Positions 35,405-43,940 of a DNA stretch of 64,000 nucleotides are shown here, one piece after another. The stretch is from JAGQIB01 sp041393395 (GTDB lineage: Bacteria > ARS69): the NCBI GenBank assembly GCA_041393395.1, contig JAWKKG010000004.1:682001-746000 (forward strand), written 5' to 3'. The notes beneath the pieces were generated by a model. That model had not been told where the DNA came from. It did not search any database and saw nothing but the letters and a program-made list of their open reading frames with translations. Each line of letters begins with the position of its first letter. Position 1 is the first letter of the stretch. The position numbers were made by a program, and so were the translations under genes.

Positions 35405-36214
35405 ATGAGCTCGGCACCCACTCCGACGACGACGCTGGAGCGACCGCGCCTCGGCCCGGTCCGATCCACGGCCGTCGCTTCGCCCACGAACTCCCGTACT
35501 GCGCCCGCCGTCGCCCCGCACGGAACGTTCGAGAGCCCGTTTTCCGAAGGCTGTCGACGGTTTGCCGACATTCTTGTTTCGGCGACGGCCCTGCTACTCC
35601 TGATGCCTGTCTTCGCCGTGGTCGCCGTCCTGATCAGGACGACGTCTCCGGGCCCCATCCTGTACCGCCAGGTCCGCGTCGGCCAGAATCGGCGGCGGCT
35701 TTCCCGTCGTGCCCCCGGGGACACGCGAGGGTCGGCCGACCGCCGGACGCGCAGCGATCGCCGGCGGAGCACGGCCTACGGCCGGCCCTTCACGATCTGG
35801 AAGTTCCGGACCATGGTCATCAACGCGGAGGAGTACGGACCGCAGTGGTCGAGTCGGTTCGACCCCCGCATCACGCCCGTGGGCCGCTTCCTCCGACTCA
35901 CGCGCCTCGACGAGACCCCGCAGTTCTGGAACGTTCTGACCGGCGACATGAGCCTCATCGGCCCCCGACCCGAGCGCCCGTACTTCGTGGATCAGTTCGC
36001 GGAGACGATTCCGCACTACCCGAAGCGACTCGTGGTGCGCCCCGGCATCACGGGCCAGGCCCAGGTCAGCCTCGCGTACGACGCGAGCGTCGACGACGTG
36101 AAACGCAAGCTCGACGCGGATCTCGACTACGTCCGCCACCGCTCGCTGATTCACGACATCCGAATCCTGTTCCGCACGATCGGCGTCGTCCTCACCGGGA
36201 AAGGCGCCGCCTGA
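35405..36214 (+). CDS. Bacterial sugar transferase (priming glycosyltransferase), paralogue 2
   Basis: This 269-residue polyisoprenyl-phosphate sugar-1-phosphate transferase is paralogous to the gene at 1900. A single membrane helix (ILVSATALLLLMPVFAVVAV) precedes WKFRTM, TRLDETPQFWNVLTGDM, IGPRPERP and PGITGQAQVSLAYDAS. As in the paralogue, an Arg-rich insertion sits between the QVRVGQNRRR segment and WKFRTM. It likely starts repeat-unit synthesis for the divergent exopolysaccharide operon. The ATG at 35405 is preceded by a modest site; it ends at a strong terminator, so it is monocistronic. Confidence 0.9.
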   Translation: MSSAPTPTTTLERPRLGPVRSTAVASPTNSRTAPAVAPHGTFESPFSEGCRRFADILVSATALLLLMPVFAVVAVLIRTTSPGPILYRQVRVGQNRRRLSRRAPGDTRGSADRRTRSDRRRSTAYGRPFTIWKFRTMVINAEEYGPQWSSRFDPRITPVGRFLRLTRLDETPQFWNVLTGDMSLIGPRPERPYFVDQFAETIPHYPKRLVVRPGITGQAQVSLAYDASVDDVKRKLDADLDYVRHRSLIHDIRILFRTIGVVLTGKGAA

Positions 36215-36270
36215 CCGAACTCTCGCGTTCACCCGGGAAGCGGCGGGCCACACCTCAGCTTCCCGATCAC

Positions 36271-36298
36271 GGGGCGGCTCGGAAGAGCCGCCCCTTTT
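36271..36298 (+). terminator. Rho-independent terminator after priming transferase
   Basis: A perfect 10-bp GC stem (GGGGCGGCTC with GAGCCGCCCC) around a GGAA loop is followed by TTTTGTTGT. It lies 57 bp past the stop at 36214 and is the most canonical terminator in the window. Confidence 0.92.
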
Positions 36299-36396
36299 GT
36301 TGTCCCCGAGCGTTGCCCCCCCGCGCGAGACCCCGTAACGTCCCCCCGCAACCCGTCTCCCAGACCGGAGTTCCGCCGATCGAAACCCTGCGCCAG

Positions 36397-38151
36397 ATGC
36401 TGCCGTGGCTCCGCCCGTACCGCACGTCGATCGCGGCGGGAGCGGTCGGTGTCCTCGGGACGAATCTGCTCTCCGCCCTGGGCCCGTGGCTCCTGAAGGG
36501 CGGGATCGACTCCCTCCGGGGGGATGCCGCCGGTCGGCCCGTATGGCATTGGGCGCTCGCCCTCGTGGCCGCGGCCGCCGCGGAAGGCTTCTTCCGCTGG
36601 CTCATGCGCTGGCGCCTCATCGGCGTCTCGCGCGACGTCGAGTACGACCTCCGCCGGCATCTCTACGAGCACCTGCAGCGCGTGCCGATGCGCTTCTTCG
36701 AGCGATTCGAGGTCGGTGATCTCATGGCCCGGGTGACGAACGATCTGAACTCCGTCCGCATGTTCATCGGACCGGGGCTCATGTACACGGCGAACACCGT
36801 GCTCGTGCTGTCGTTCTCGATCGTGCTGATGCTCCGGATCTCGCCCGAGCTCACCGTGATCGCGCTCGCCCCGCTCCCGCTCGTCACGGTCGCGGTGGTG
36901 TTCGTGATGAAGCACGTGCACGTCCGCGCGACCCGCGTTCAGGAGGGGTTCGCCGCCCTGACGTCGCGCGTGCGGGAGAACCTCGAGGGCGTGCGCGTGG
37001 TGAAGGCGTTCGCGCGCGAGGACAGCCAGCGGCAACTCTTTGCGGAGGCCAGCCACGAGTATCGCGAGCGCAATCTCGACCTCGCCCGCGTGCAGCGCCT
37101 CTTCCTGCCGGCCATGACGCTGTTCACCGGCACGGCCATGGCGCTCGTGCTGTGGCGCGGTGGACTACTGGTCATGGAACAGCGGATCACGCTCGGGTCG
37201 TTCGTGGCGTTCTCGGGGTACCTCGCACTGCTGATGTGGCCGATGGCCGCCCTCGGCTGGACGTTGAACCTGTTCCAGCGGGGGCGCGCTTCCTGGTTCC
37301 GCCTGCAGGAGCTGCTCGCCGAGCCGACCGAAGCGCTCGACGGCGCCGGTTCCCTTCCCCCGGGCGACGGCGAGATCCGGTTCGAGCACGTCACCGTGGA
37401 GCGCGCGGGGCGGAAGCTGCTCGACGATCTCGATCTCACGATTCCCGCGCGCCAGCTCGTGGCCGTCGTCGGCCCGACGGGATCGGGCAAGAGCACCGTC
37501 GCCCGTCTGCTCGCCCGACTCATCGAAGCCGATCAGGGCACGGTGAGCCTCGACGGCCTGTCCGTGCGCGACTGGGATCTCGTGTCGCTGCGGCGGCAGC
37601 TGTCGTTCGTGCCGCAGGAGGGATTCCTGTTCTCCGAGACGATCGCGGAGAACGTCGAGCTCGGAAGGCCGGACGCGACCCGCGCCGAGATCCAGGGGAT
37701 CGCGGACCTCGCGCAGCTCACCACGGAGATCCAAGCGTTCCAGGAGGGATTCGACTCGCTCGTGGGCGAGCGCGGCGTGACGCTTTCCGGCGGTCAGCGG
37801 CAGCGAGTCACGCTCGCGCGCGCGCTCATCCGCCAGCCCCGGGTCATCGTGTTCGACGACGCGTTCTCCAACATGGATACGCGGACCGAGGAGTCGATCC
37901 TGAAGCGCCTGCCGGAGGTGCTGGGGCAAGTTACGGTGGTCCTGATCTCGCACCGGCTGGCCACGATCCGGCGCGCGGAGCGAATCGTGTATCTCGAGGA
38001 CGGAAGGGTCGTCGAGGACGGGACCTACGAGGAGCTGCTCGAGCGCGCCGGCGCGTTCGCTCGTTTCGTCCGGCGGCAACGCCTTCTCGCCGAGATCGAA
38101 GCCGGCGCCGCGAACGGAGCCCGGGGCGACGACGAGGAGGAAGCGGCATGA
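36397..38151 (+). CDS. ABC exporter half-transporter, subunit 1 (degenerate Walker B)
   Basis: This protein of about 584 residues joins an ABC type-1 exporter membrane domain (six helices, about 1-310) to an ATPase domain. Walker A is GPTGSGKST (about 359), the signature LSGGQRQ (about 463) and the H-loop LISHRL. Walker B reads VIVFDDAFS, with Asp in place of the catalytic Glu (about 488). The downstream subunit has a normal Walker B but an altered signature, so the two would form a heterodimer with one weak ATP site. The start is uncertain: ATG at 36397 is the first ATG, but homology-like sequence may begin slightly upstream. ATGA overlap with subunit 2. Confidence 0.88.
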   Translation: MLPWLRPYRTSIAAGAVGVLGTNLLSALGPWLLKGGIDSLRGDAAGRPVWHWALALVAAAAAEGFFRWLMRWRLIGVSRDVEYDLRRHLYEHLQRVPMRFFERFEVGDLMARVTNDLNSVRMFIGPGLMYTANTVLVLSFSIVLMLRISPELTVIALAPLPLVTVAVVFVMKHVHVRATRVQEGFAALTSRVRENLEGVRVVKAFAREDSQRQLFAEASHEYRERNLDLARVQRLFLPAMTLFTGTAMALVLWRGGLLVMEQRITLGSFVAFSGYLALLMWPMAALGWTLNLFQRGRASWFRLQELLAEPTEALDGAGSLPPGDGEIRFEHVTVERAGRKLLDDLDLTIPARQLVAVVGPTGSGKSTVARLLARLIEADQGTVSLDGLSVRDWDLVSLRRQLSFVPQEGFLFSETIAENVELGRPDATRAEIQGIADLAQLTTEIQAFQEGFDSLVGERGVTLSGGQRQRVTLARALIRQPRVIVFDDAFSNMDTRTEESILKRLPEVLGQVTVVLISHRLATIRRAERIVYLEDGRVVEDGTYEELLERAGAFARFVRRQRLLAEIEAGAANGARGDDEEEAA

Positions 38152-39956
38152 GATCCGGCGCGCGAATCGGCAAGCATCTCGGCGCGGCCGGCGACGAGCA
38201 TCGCAAGGACGCGAAGATCCTTCTCCGCGTCACGGACTGGGTCCGCCCGTACGCGACGCCGCTCGCCGTCTCGCTCGGTCTTCTGTTCGTGGCCGGCCTC
38301 CTGGACCTCGTCGGTCCGTGGCTCACCAAGATCGCGATCGACCAGGCGATCCCCCACGGCGACCGTGCGCTCCTGGCGAAGGTCTGCCTCGGATACGTGG
38401 GCGTCCTCGTGGCGACTTTCCTGATCGGCTACGTGCAGTACCTGCTGCTCATCCGCACCGGCCAGTCGATCATGCACGATCTGCGGACGGATCTGTTCGG
38501 GCATCTGCAGCGCATGGGGTTCTCGTACTTCGACCGGACGCCGGTCGGGACGACCGTCTCGCGGGTCACGTCCGACGTCGAAACGCTGAACGAGCTGCTC
38601 ACGTCCGGAATCGTCACGATCATCGCCGACGTGGTCACGCTCGTCGGCATCACGATCGTGCTGTTCTGGATGAACCCCGGCCTCGCGATCATCAGCTTCG
38701 CGGTTCTTCCCTTCCTGGTGGGCGCCTCGGTGTTCTTCCGCAAGAAGGCGCGCGACGGGTTCCGCGCGACGCGAGAGCGGGTGGCCGGCATGAACACCGT
38801 GATGCAGGAGACGTTCTCCGGCATCGAGGTCGTGAAGCTCTTCGGCCGCGAACCGACGAACGACGTGCTGTTCGAGGAGCAGAACGCCGGCTGCCGCGAC
38901 GCGTGGACGGACACCGTTCGCGCGTTCTCGATCTTCTTCCCGATCGTGCAGTTCCTGCTCGCACTGGCGCTCGCGCTCATCCTCTGGAACGGAGGCGGTC
39001 GCGTCATTCAGGGCGCCCTCACGTTCGGCGAACTCGTGGCCTTCCTGCAGTACGTGCAGCGTTTCTTCGTCCCGCTGCGGGATCTCAGCGAGAAGTACAA
39101 CGTCCTGCAGGCCGCGATGGCCGCGTGCGAGCGCATCTTCGGGATCCTCGATCGCACCCCGGAGGAGGACTTCGAGCGCCAGCCGGATCTCGGCCGCGTC
39201 ACTCGCATCGCGGGCGAGATCGAGTTCGAGAACGTCTCGTTCCGCTATCGCGAGGACGAGCCGGTGCTCGAGAACGTCTCGTTCCGGGTTCACCCGGGCG
39301 AACGCGTCGCGCTCGTCGGAGCGACCGGCGCCGGCAAGAGCACGGTCCTCTCGCTCCTGCTCGGGTTCTATCGCCCCACGTCCGGGCGAATCCTCATCGA
39401 CGGGCAGGACCTCGCGTCGCTCGATCCCCGCACGGTCCGGCAACGCATCGGGATGGTGCTCCAGGACGTGTTCCTGTTCTCCGCCGACGTCGAATGGAAC
39501 GTCCGCATGGGAGATCCGTCCATCGGCGAGGACGACTTCGAGCGCTCACTCTCGACGTCCCGCGCGAAGGCGGTCGTCGATCGACTGCCCCAGGGCAAGG
39601 CGGAGTTGTTGGGCGAGCGCGGTCGCTCCCTCTCGGTCGGGCAGCGACAGCTCCTGTCGTTCGCGCGCGCACTCGCCCGCGATCCCGACGTGCTGCTGCT
39701 GGACGAGGCGACGTCTTCGGTGGACGCCGAGACCGAGGGGCTGATCCAGGAGGCGCTGGAGGAGCTGCTGCGCGGACGCACGTCGATCGTGGTCGCGCAC
39801 CGACTCTCCACGGTGCGCGACGCCGACCGACTGCTCGTGTTTCATCAGGGGCGGGTCGCCGAGTCGGGAACGCACGACGAGCTGCTCGCGCGGCGTGGAC
39901 TCTACGCGCGACTCGTCGAACTCCAGTTCGGAACCCGCGAAGAAGAAGCGGCCTGA
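38148..39956 (+). CDS. ABC exporter half-transporter, subunit 2 (LSVGQ signature)
   Basis: This 602-residue ABC exporter half has an N-terminal extension of about 30 residues and six membrane helices. The ATPase domain has Walker A GATGAGKST (about 391), Walker B VLLLDEATSS with the catalytic Glu (about 520) and H-loop VVAHRLS. The signature is LSVGQRQ, with Val replacing the first Gly. That change falls in the same composite ATP site as subunit 1's Asp-for-Glu change. Family members export lipids, peptides or drugs (MsbA/TmrAB/BmrCD type); the cargo here is unknown. Confidence 0.9.
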   Translation: MRSGARIGKHLGAAGDEHRKDAKILLRVTDWVRPYATPLAVSLGLLFVAGLLDLVGPWLTKIAIDQAIPHGDRALLAKVCLGYVGVLVATFLIGYVQYLLLIRTGQSIMHDLRTDLFGHLQRMGFSYFDRTPVGTTVSRVTSDVETLNELLTSGIVTIIADVVTLVGITIVLFWMNPGLAIISFAVLPFLVGASVFFRKKARDGFRATRERVAGMNTVMQETFSGIEVVKLFGREPTNDVLFEEQNAGCRDAWTDTVRAFSIFFPIVQFLLALALALILWNGGGRVIQGALTFGELVAFLQYVQRFFVPLRDLSEKYNVLQAAMAACERIFGILDRTPEEDFERQPDLGRVTRIAGEIEFENVSFRYREDEPVLENVSFRVHPGERVALVGATGAGKSTVLSLLLGFYRPTSGRILIDGQDLASLDPRTVRQRIGMVLQDVFLFSADVEWNVRMGDPSIGEDDFERSLSTSRAKAVVDRLPQGKAELLGERGRSLSVGQRQLLSFARALARDPDVLLLDEATSSVDAETEGLIQEALEELLRGRTSIVVAHRLSTVRDADRLLVFHQGRVAESGTHDELLARRGLYARLVELQFGTREEEAA

Positions 39957-40044
39957 CGAAGAAAGCGAAGATCAAAGGAAAGCGAGACGCGCGGTTCCCC
40001 GCCGCGCTCAAGCTTTGCTCGGAACCACCGGGGTCGCAGCTTGG

Positions 40045-40314
40045 CTACGAACGACGGCGGCGCGCGACCCCCAGCGTGACGAGGCCCAGACCGAGCAGGG
40101 CCAGCGTTCCCGGCTCCGGCACGACGACGTTGTCGTCGTCACCCAGGACCGGGTGCCCCACGATGTCACCGGTGCCTCCGCCGACACGGCGGGACAGCTG
40201 TGCTCGCGATTCTCCATCGCCCGGAAGATCCGAGAAACCGGCGTCGTCCGCGAAGGCCGGCAGCGCGATGAGAAGCCCGGCGAGAGCCAGGAGGACTCGA
40301 GGAGTGAGACGCAT
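40045..40314 (-). CDS. Small PEP-CTERM protein, probable exosortase substrate
   Basis: This 89-residue secreted protein has a signal peptide (about 1-22, LLALAGLLIALPAFAD). A very short acidic mature part follows, then a complete PEP-CTERM sorting signal: VPEPG, a hydrophobic helix (TLALLGLGLVTLGVA) and a terminal RRRRS. This is the tripartite signal exosortases recognise. Cleavage would leave about 40 residues, rich in Asp and Gly, probably glycosylated or matrix-linked. ATG at 40314 follows GGGAGAAG and begins the signal peptide; an upstream frame extends further but lacks this site. It is isolated from the exosortase locus by about 30 kb. Confidence 0.9.
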   Translation of the reverse strand: MRLTPRVLLALAGLLIALPAFADDAGFSDLPGDGESRAQLSRRVGGGTGDIVGHPVLGDDDNVVVPEPGTLALLGLGLVTLGVARRRRS

Positions 40315-40492
40315 CGTTGTTCTTCTCCCATGGGCACCGGCAAGCCGGAATGCCCTCTTGAGGCGCAAGTCGACATGCGGATGGGTCGACCGGTAGATTC
40401 TACCGGGGCCCGCGTAAGACCTGCAAGGTCATTTCACGGTTTTCCCCGAATTTTCCCGTCGATCCTCGGATCGACCTCCCATCCCGCCATTC

Positions 40493-41167
40493 TTGACAGT
40501 GGGACCGCGCAATTTGTCACGAATCCTCCTCGTCGCCAAGTCCCCCCGCCCCGGTCGCGTCAAGACGAGGCTCGTGCCGGCCATCGGCCCGGAGGAAGCG
40601 GCCGCCCTGGCGGCGGCGTTCCTGTCCGACCTGGCGGGCACCCTCGACGCCACGGGCATCCCCTGGTCGGTCGCGCTCCCGGACGACGACGATCCGGCCG
40701 ACCTCTTGCAACGGTTGGGCCGAGACGTCCCGTGGATGCGTCAGGGGCCGGGAGACCTCGGAGCACGGCTCGCCCGGATCACCGCCGCCGCCTTCGAGCG
40801 GCACGGGGGCCCGGTCGCCGTGCTCGGGTCGGATCACCCGAGCATCCCCGAGGCGTGGCTTCGTCGCTGCGTCGAGGTCGCCGCGGGCGACCGGGCAGCC
40901 TGGATCCCGACCGAGGACGGCGGCTACGCGTGCCTCGCGCTGCCCCACGACCTCCCCGGGATCTTCGCCGGCGTGCCCTGGAGTACCGCGGAGGTCGCGG
41001 CTCTCACTCGGAACCGGGCGCACGCGTGCGGGGTGCACCTCGAAACGATCGGCACGTGGTACGACGTCGATCGCCCGGAGGACCTGCACCGACTTGCCGC
41101 GGAACCCGGTCTCGGCGAGCATTGCCCGGCGACGGCGCAGATCCTCGAGCGTCTGGGATTCCGGTAG
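40493..41167 (+). CDS. TIGR04282-family (DUF2064) glycosyltransferase-like protein
   Basis: This protein of about 224 residues has the nucleotidyl/glycosyl-transferase A-like fold of the DUF2064 family. The N-terminal LLVAKSPRPGRVKTRLVPAI is the diagnostic Lys/Arg-Gly-Lys-Thr-Arg-Leu loop. VAVLGSDHPSIPE supplies the Asp motif and PTEDGGYACLAL the second conserved region. The catalytic role is not established. The start is uncertain: TTG 40493, GTG 40499 and TTG 40514 are all in frame, and none has a strong ribosome site. It lies 65 bp before the AsmA-like gene and may be co-transcribed with it. Confidence 0.85.
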   Translation: MTVGPRNLSRILLVAKSPRPGRVKTRLVPAIGPEEAAALAAAFLSDLAGTLDATGIPWSVALPDDDDPADLLQRLGRDVPWMRQGPGDLGARLARITAAAFERHGGPVAVLGSDHPSIPEAWLRRCVEVAAGDRAAWIPTEDGGYACLALPHDLPGIFAGVPWSTAEVAALTRNRAHACGVHLETIGTWYDVDRPEDLHRLAAEPGLGEHCPATAQILERLGFR

Positions 41168-41232
41168 CGCCGGACGAAGATCTCGTCCGCATTCCGGTCG
41201 TGGGGGCCCCGCCCCGGGGAAGGGAGTCGACC

Positions 41233-43926
41233 TTGGCCAAGAGCAGTCCGCTGCGCACACTCGGATGGATCGTCGGCGCCTTCGTCGCGATCCTTCTGAT
41301 CGCGGTCGTCGTGATCTCGGTCACGCTGTCGCCGGAGCGACTGCGTTCCGCTCTCGTGACGCGAGCGAACGAAGCGACCGGACTGCCCGTCCGACTCGAC
41401 GACGCGCGCGTGTCGTACTCGCCGCCGGGCATTCGACTGCGCGGTCTCGAGATCGGAGCGAGCGGATCGATCCCGCACGCTTCCCTCGACTCGGGGCTCG
41501 TGGAGCTCGACCTCGGCCCTCTCCTCTCGCGGCGACTCGTGGTCAAGCGACTCGAGCTGGAAGGACCCGAGGTCGTGCTCGCGCCGTCGGACGCCGCACC
41601 GGCCAGTGCGTCGACGCGTCCGCGCGAGGGTGCCGGCACACCTCCCGGCGCCGAATTCACCACGGTGATCGAGCAGGTGCGCGTGACGAACGGGGCGTTC
41701 CGCTGGGAAGCGCCGGGCGACTCCGCCGACTTCTCGCTCGACGGGCTCGACCTGACGGCGCGCGTCGAGGTCGAGGCCGGCGGACAGGTCGTGCGGACCG
41801 ACGGGGATCTCTCGCTCGCGGCGCTGAACTTGCCCGCGCTCGAGGCGTGGCGAGAGACCGTGGAGCGCATGGAACCGCGGCTCGCGTTTGCGCTGCAGTG
41901 GTCCGAGCCCGAAGGAGCCGCGACGTTCGACGCGCTGCGTCTCGAAGCGTCGCCTCTCGTGGTCGAGGCGCAAGGTGCACTCCGGGGACTCCCCGACGCT
42001 CCGGAGATCGAGCTGGCGGTCGCGCCTCGAACGTACGAGCTCTCCGATCTGCTGCCGCTGATCCCGAGCGGAGCCTGGCCCGAGGGCCGCAGTCCCCGGG
42101 CGTCCGGGCCCGTCCAGGTGCAGGCGGAGGTGCACGGCGCCCTCGGGGGCACCCACCCGCTCGCGTGGGAAGCCGACGTCGATCTGCAGGGAGCGCGCCT
42201 GGCGATGGAAGGTTTCCCGGAGGAAATCGAGGAGCTGCGAGGAACCATCGCCGCGACCGCCGACACGATCCGCGTGAACGATCTCACGGGCCGACTCGAT
42301 GATCGCGACGTCTCCCTTCGCGGCTGGATCTCCGATCCCGGCCTCCCCCTCTCGCGCTACGATGTCGCTCTCCGCGGCGACGCGGACCTCGCGACCTGGA
42401 CCCGGACGGGCTTGCTCCCGGCCGGGATCCGCCTGGCCGGCAACGCGACGTTCGATCTCGGCGCACGGGGCGTCGTGGCCGACCCGGCAACCGCGAACCT
42501 CACGGGCGAGGTCACGCTCGCGAACGGACGCTACGAGTCCGACGAACTCCGCCAGCCGGTCACGGAGCTGAACGGCCGCGCGACGCTCCACGGCACGGAT
42601 GCCACCCTGACCGACGTGTCGGGCCGCATCGGCACCTCCCCGTTCCGTGGCCACGGAGGCGTGACGGATGTTCTCGGCGCGATGCAGGTGTCCTTCGACG
42701 GAACGTCGTCCCGACTCGACTTGCGGGAACTCGCGCCGCCGGTCGGGACCCCGGAGACCTCGAACACGGGCGGCACCGCACCGGCCGCCTCGGGTACGGG
42801 TACGCCGTCCGCTTCGCCGCCGCTCGTGCCACCGCTCCCTCTCGTTCCCACGCGGGTGCGCCTCGCCGTGGACTCCCTCTTCACCGAGGGTGCCGTGATG
42901 ACGGGCGTCACGATGGACGCCGACCTGCGAGTCGACGAGGGCGACGTCACCGCGCACTTCGCGCGCGCGGAGCTCGCCACCGTCACGCTCGAGCGCTTCG
43001 ACTCCGAGCTCGCGATCGCCGGCGCCACCGCGAACGGCACGTTTCGCGCCCCGCGCGTGCAGGCTCAGAACGCGCCGCTCACCGACGTGACGGGGCACTT
43101 CCAGGTCGACGAGAAATCGCTTCTCCAGGTCGACGACATCGCCGGCAGTTTGTGGAACGGGCACGTGGTGGGAAAGGCACGAGTGGACCTCTCCGACCGA
43201 CTCGATCCCGCATTCGAGATCGAGTCGCAGGCCACCGGTCTCGACGCGAACGGCATGCTCTCCGCGATGACGCCCGCGAAGAACCTGCTCCACGGGTCGC
43301 TCGATCTGAGCTCGAGCTTCTCGGGCCGCGGCGCCACGCCCGAGGAGGTCCTGGCCGCACTCACCGGGCAGGGCAACGTCAAGGCGACGAGCGGGCGCAT
43401 CGAGGCGACGCCTGCGGTACAGCGCGCCTGGCAGGCGCTCGGTCTCTCCGAGCGCGAGACCATTCCATTCCGCGATCTCGTGGCGCCCTTCTCGTTCCGC
43501 GAGGGTCGCCTCGTGACCGACAACCTCGTGGTTCGCGCCCCGGATGCGAACTGGTCGGTCAACGGATCCGTAGGCGTCAACGGAGACCTCGACTATCGCG
43601 CCACCACGGAGCTGTCCGAGCAGCTCTCCGACGAAATGCGCCGGAAGGCCGGGCGCGATCTTGCGAACCTGCTCGCGGGATCCTCCGGACGATTGATCGT
43701 GGACCTTCGCATTCACGGCGACGCCAAGGCGCCGAAGGTCGATCTCGATCGGACGAAGCTCGCGCAGCGGATCGCCGAGAACGCGAAGCAGAACGTTCAG
43801 AAGGAACTCGAGAAGGGCAAGGACAAGCTGATTCAACAGCTGTTCGGTTCGGATTCCGCGGCCGCCGACACCACGAAGGCGCCGAAGCTCGACGACGCGC
43901 TGAAGGGACTCCTCAAGCGCAAGTAG
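41233..43926 (+). CDS. AsmA-family envelope protein
   Basis: This 897-residue protein has an N-terminal membrane anchor (about 10-32) and a long periplasmic beta-rich region of the AsmA/TamB superfamily, now linked to lipid transport between membranes and to envelope integrity. The C-terminal AsmA_2-like part (LLHGSLDLSSSFSGRGATPE, then GLSERETIPFRDL and FREGRLVTDNLVVRAPDANW) is the most conserved. A Pro/Thr/Gly-rich linker lies around residues 500-540, and the end is a Lys-rich helical tail. The start is TTG at 41233, six bases after GGGAG. No clear partner is adjacent. Confidence 0.88.
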   Translation: MAKSSPLRTLGWIVGAFVAILLIAVVVISVTLSPERLRSALVTRANEATGLPVRLDDARVSYSPPGIRLRGLEIGASGSIPHASLDSGLVELDLGPLLSRRLVVKRLELEGPEVVLAPSDAAPASASTRPREGAGTPPGAEFTTVIEQVRVTNGAFRWEAPGDSADFSLDGLDLTARVEVEAGGQVVRTDGDLSLAALNLPALEAWRETVERMEPRLAFALQWSEPEGAATFDALRLEASPLVVEAQGALRGLPDAPEIELAVAPRTYELSDLLPLIPSGAWPEGRSPRASGPVQVQAEVHGALGGTHPLAWEADVDLQGARLAMEGFPEEIEELRGTIAATADTIRVNDLTGRLDDRDVSLRGWISDPGLPLSRYDVALRGDADLATWTRTGLLPAGIRLAGNATFDLGARGVVADPATANLTGEVTLANGRYESDELRQPVTELNGRATLHGTDATLTDVSGRIGTSPFRGHGGVTDVLGAMQVSFDGTSSRLDLRELAPPVGTPETSNTGGTAPAASGTGTPSASPPLVPPLPLVPTRVRLAVDSLFTEGAVMTGVTMDADLRVDEGDVTAHFARAELATVTLERFDSELAIAGATANGTFRAPRVQAQNAPLTDVTGHFQVDEKSLLQVDDIAGSLWNGHVVGKARVDLSDRLDPAFEIESQATGLDANGMLSAMTPAKNLLHGSLDLSSSFSGRGATPEEVLAALTGQGNVKATSGRIEATPAVQRAWQALGLSERETIPFRDLVAPFSFREGRLVTDNLVVRAPDANWSVNGSVGVNGDLDYRATTELSEQLSDEMRRKAGRDLANLLAGSSGRLIVDLRIHGDAKAPKVDLDRTKLAQRIAENAKQNVQKELEKGKDKLIQQLFGSDSAAADTTKAPKLDDALKGLLKRK

Positions 43927-43940
43927 CGCCCGGGCGCGCG

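Noticed and set aside
40344..40362. Sigma-54-like element (GGCAT ... CTTGC) upstream of the PEP-CTERM gene
   Set aside because: GG and GC are 11 bases apart, not the strict 10; a second GG-N10-GC match further up (40408-40421) lacks TTGC and TGGCAC character.
40493..40498. TTGACA read as a -35 promoter box
   Set aside because: It overlaps the possible start of the DUF2064 gene and has no -10 at a suitable distance.
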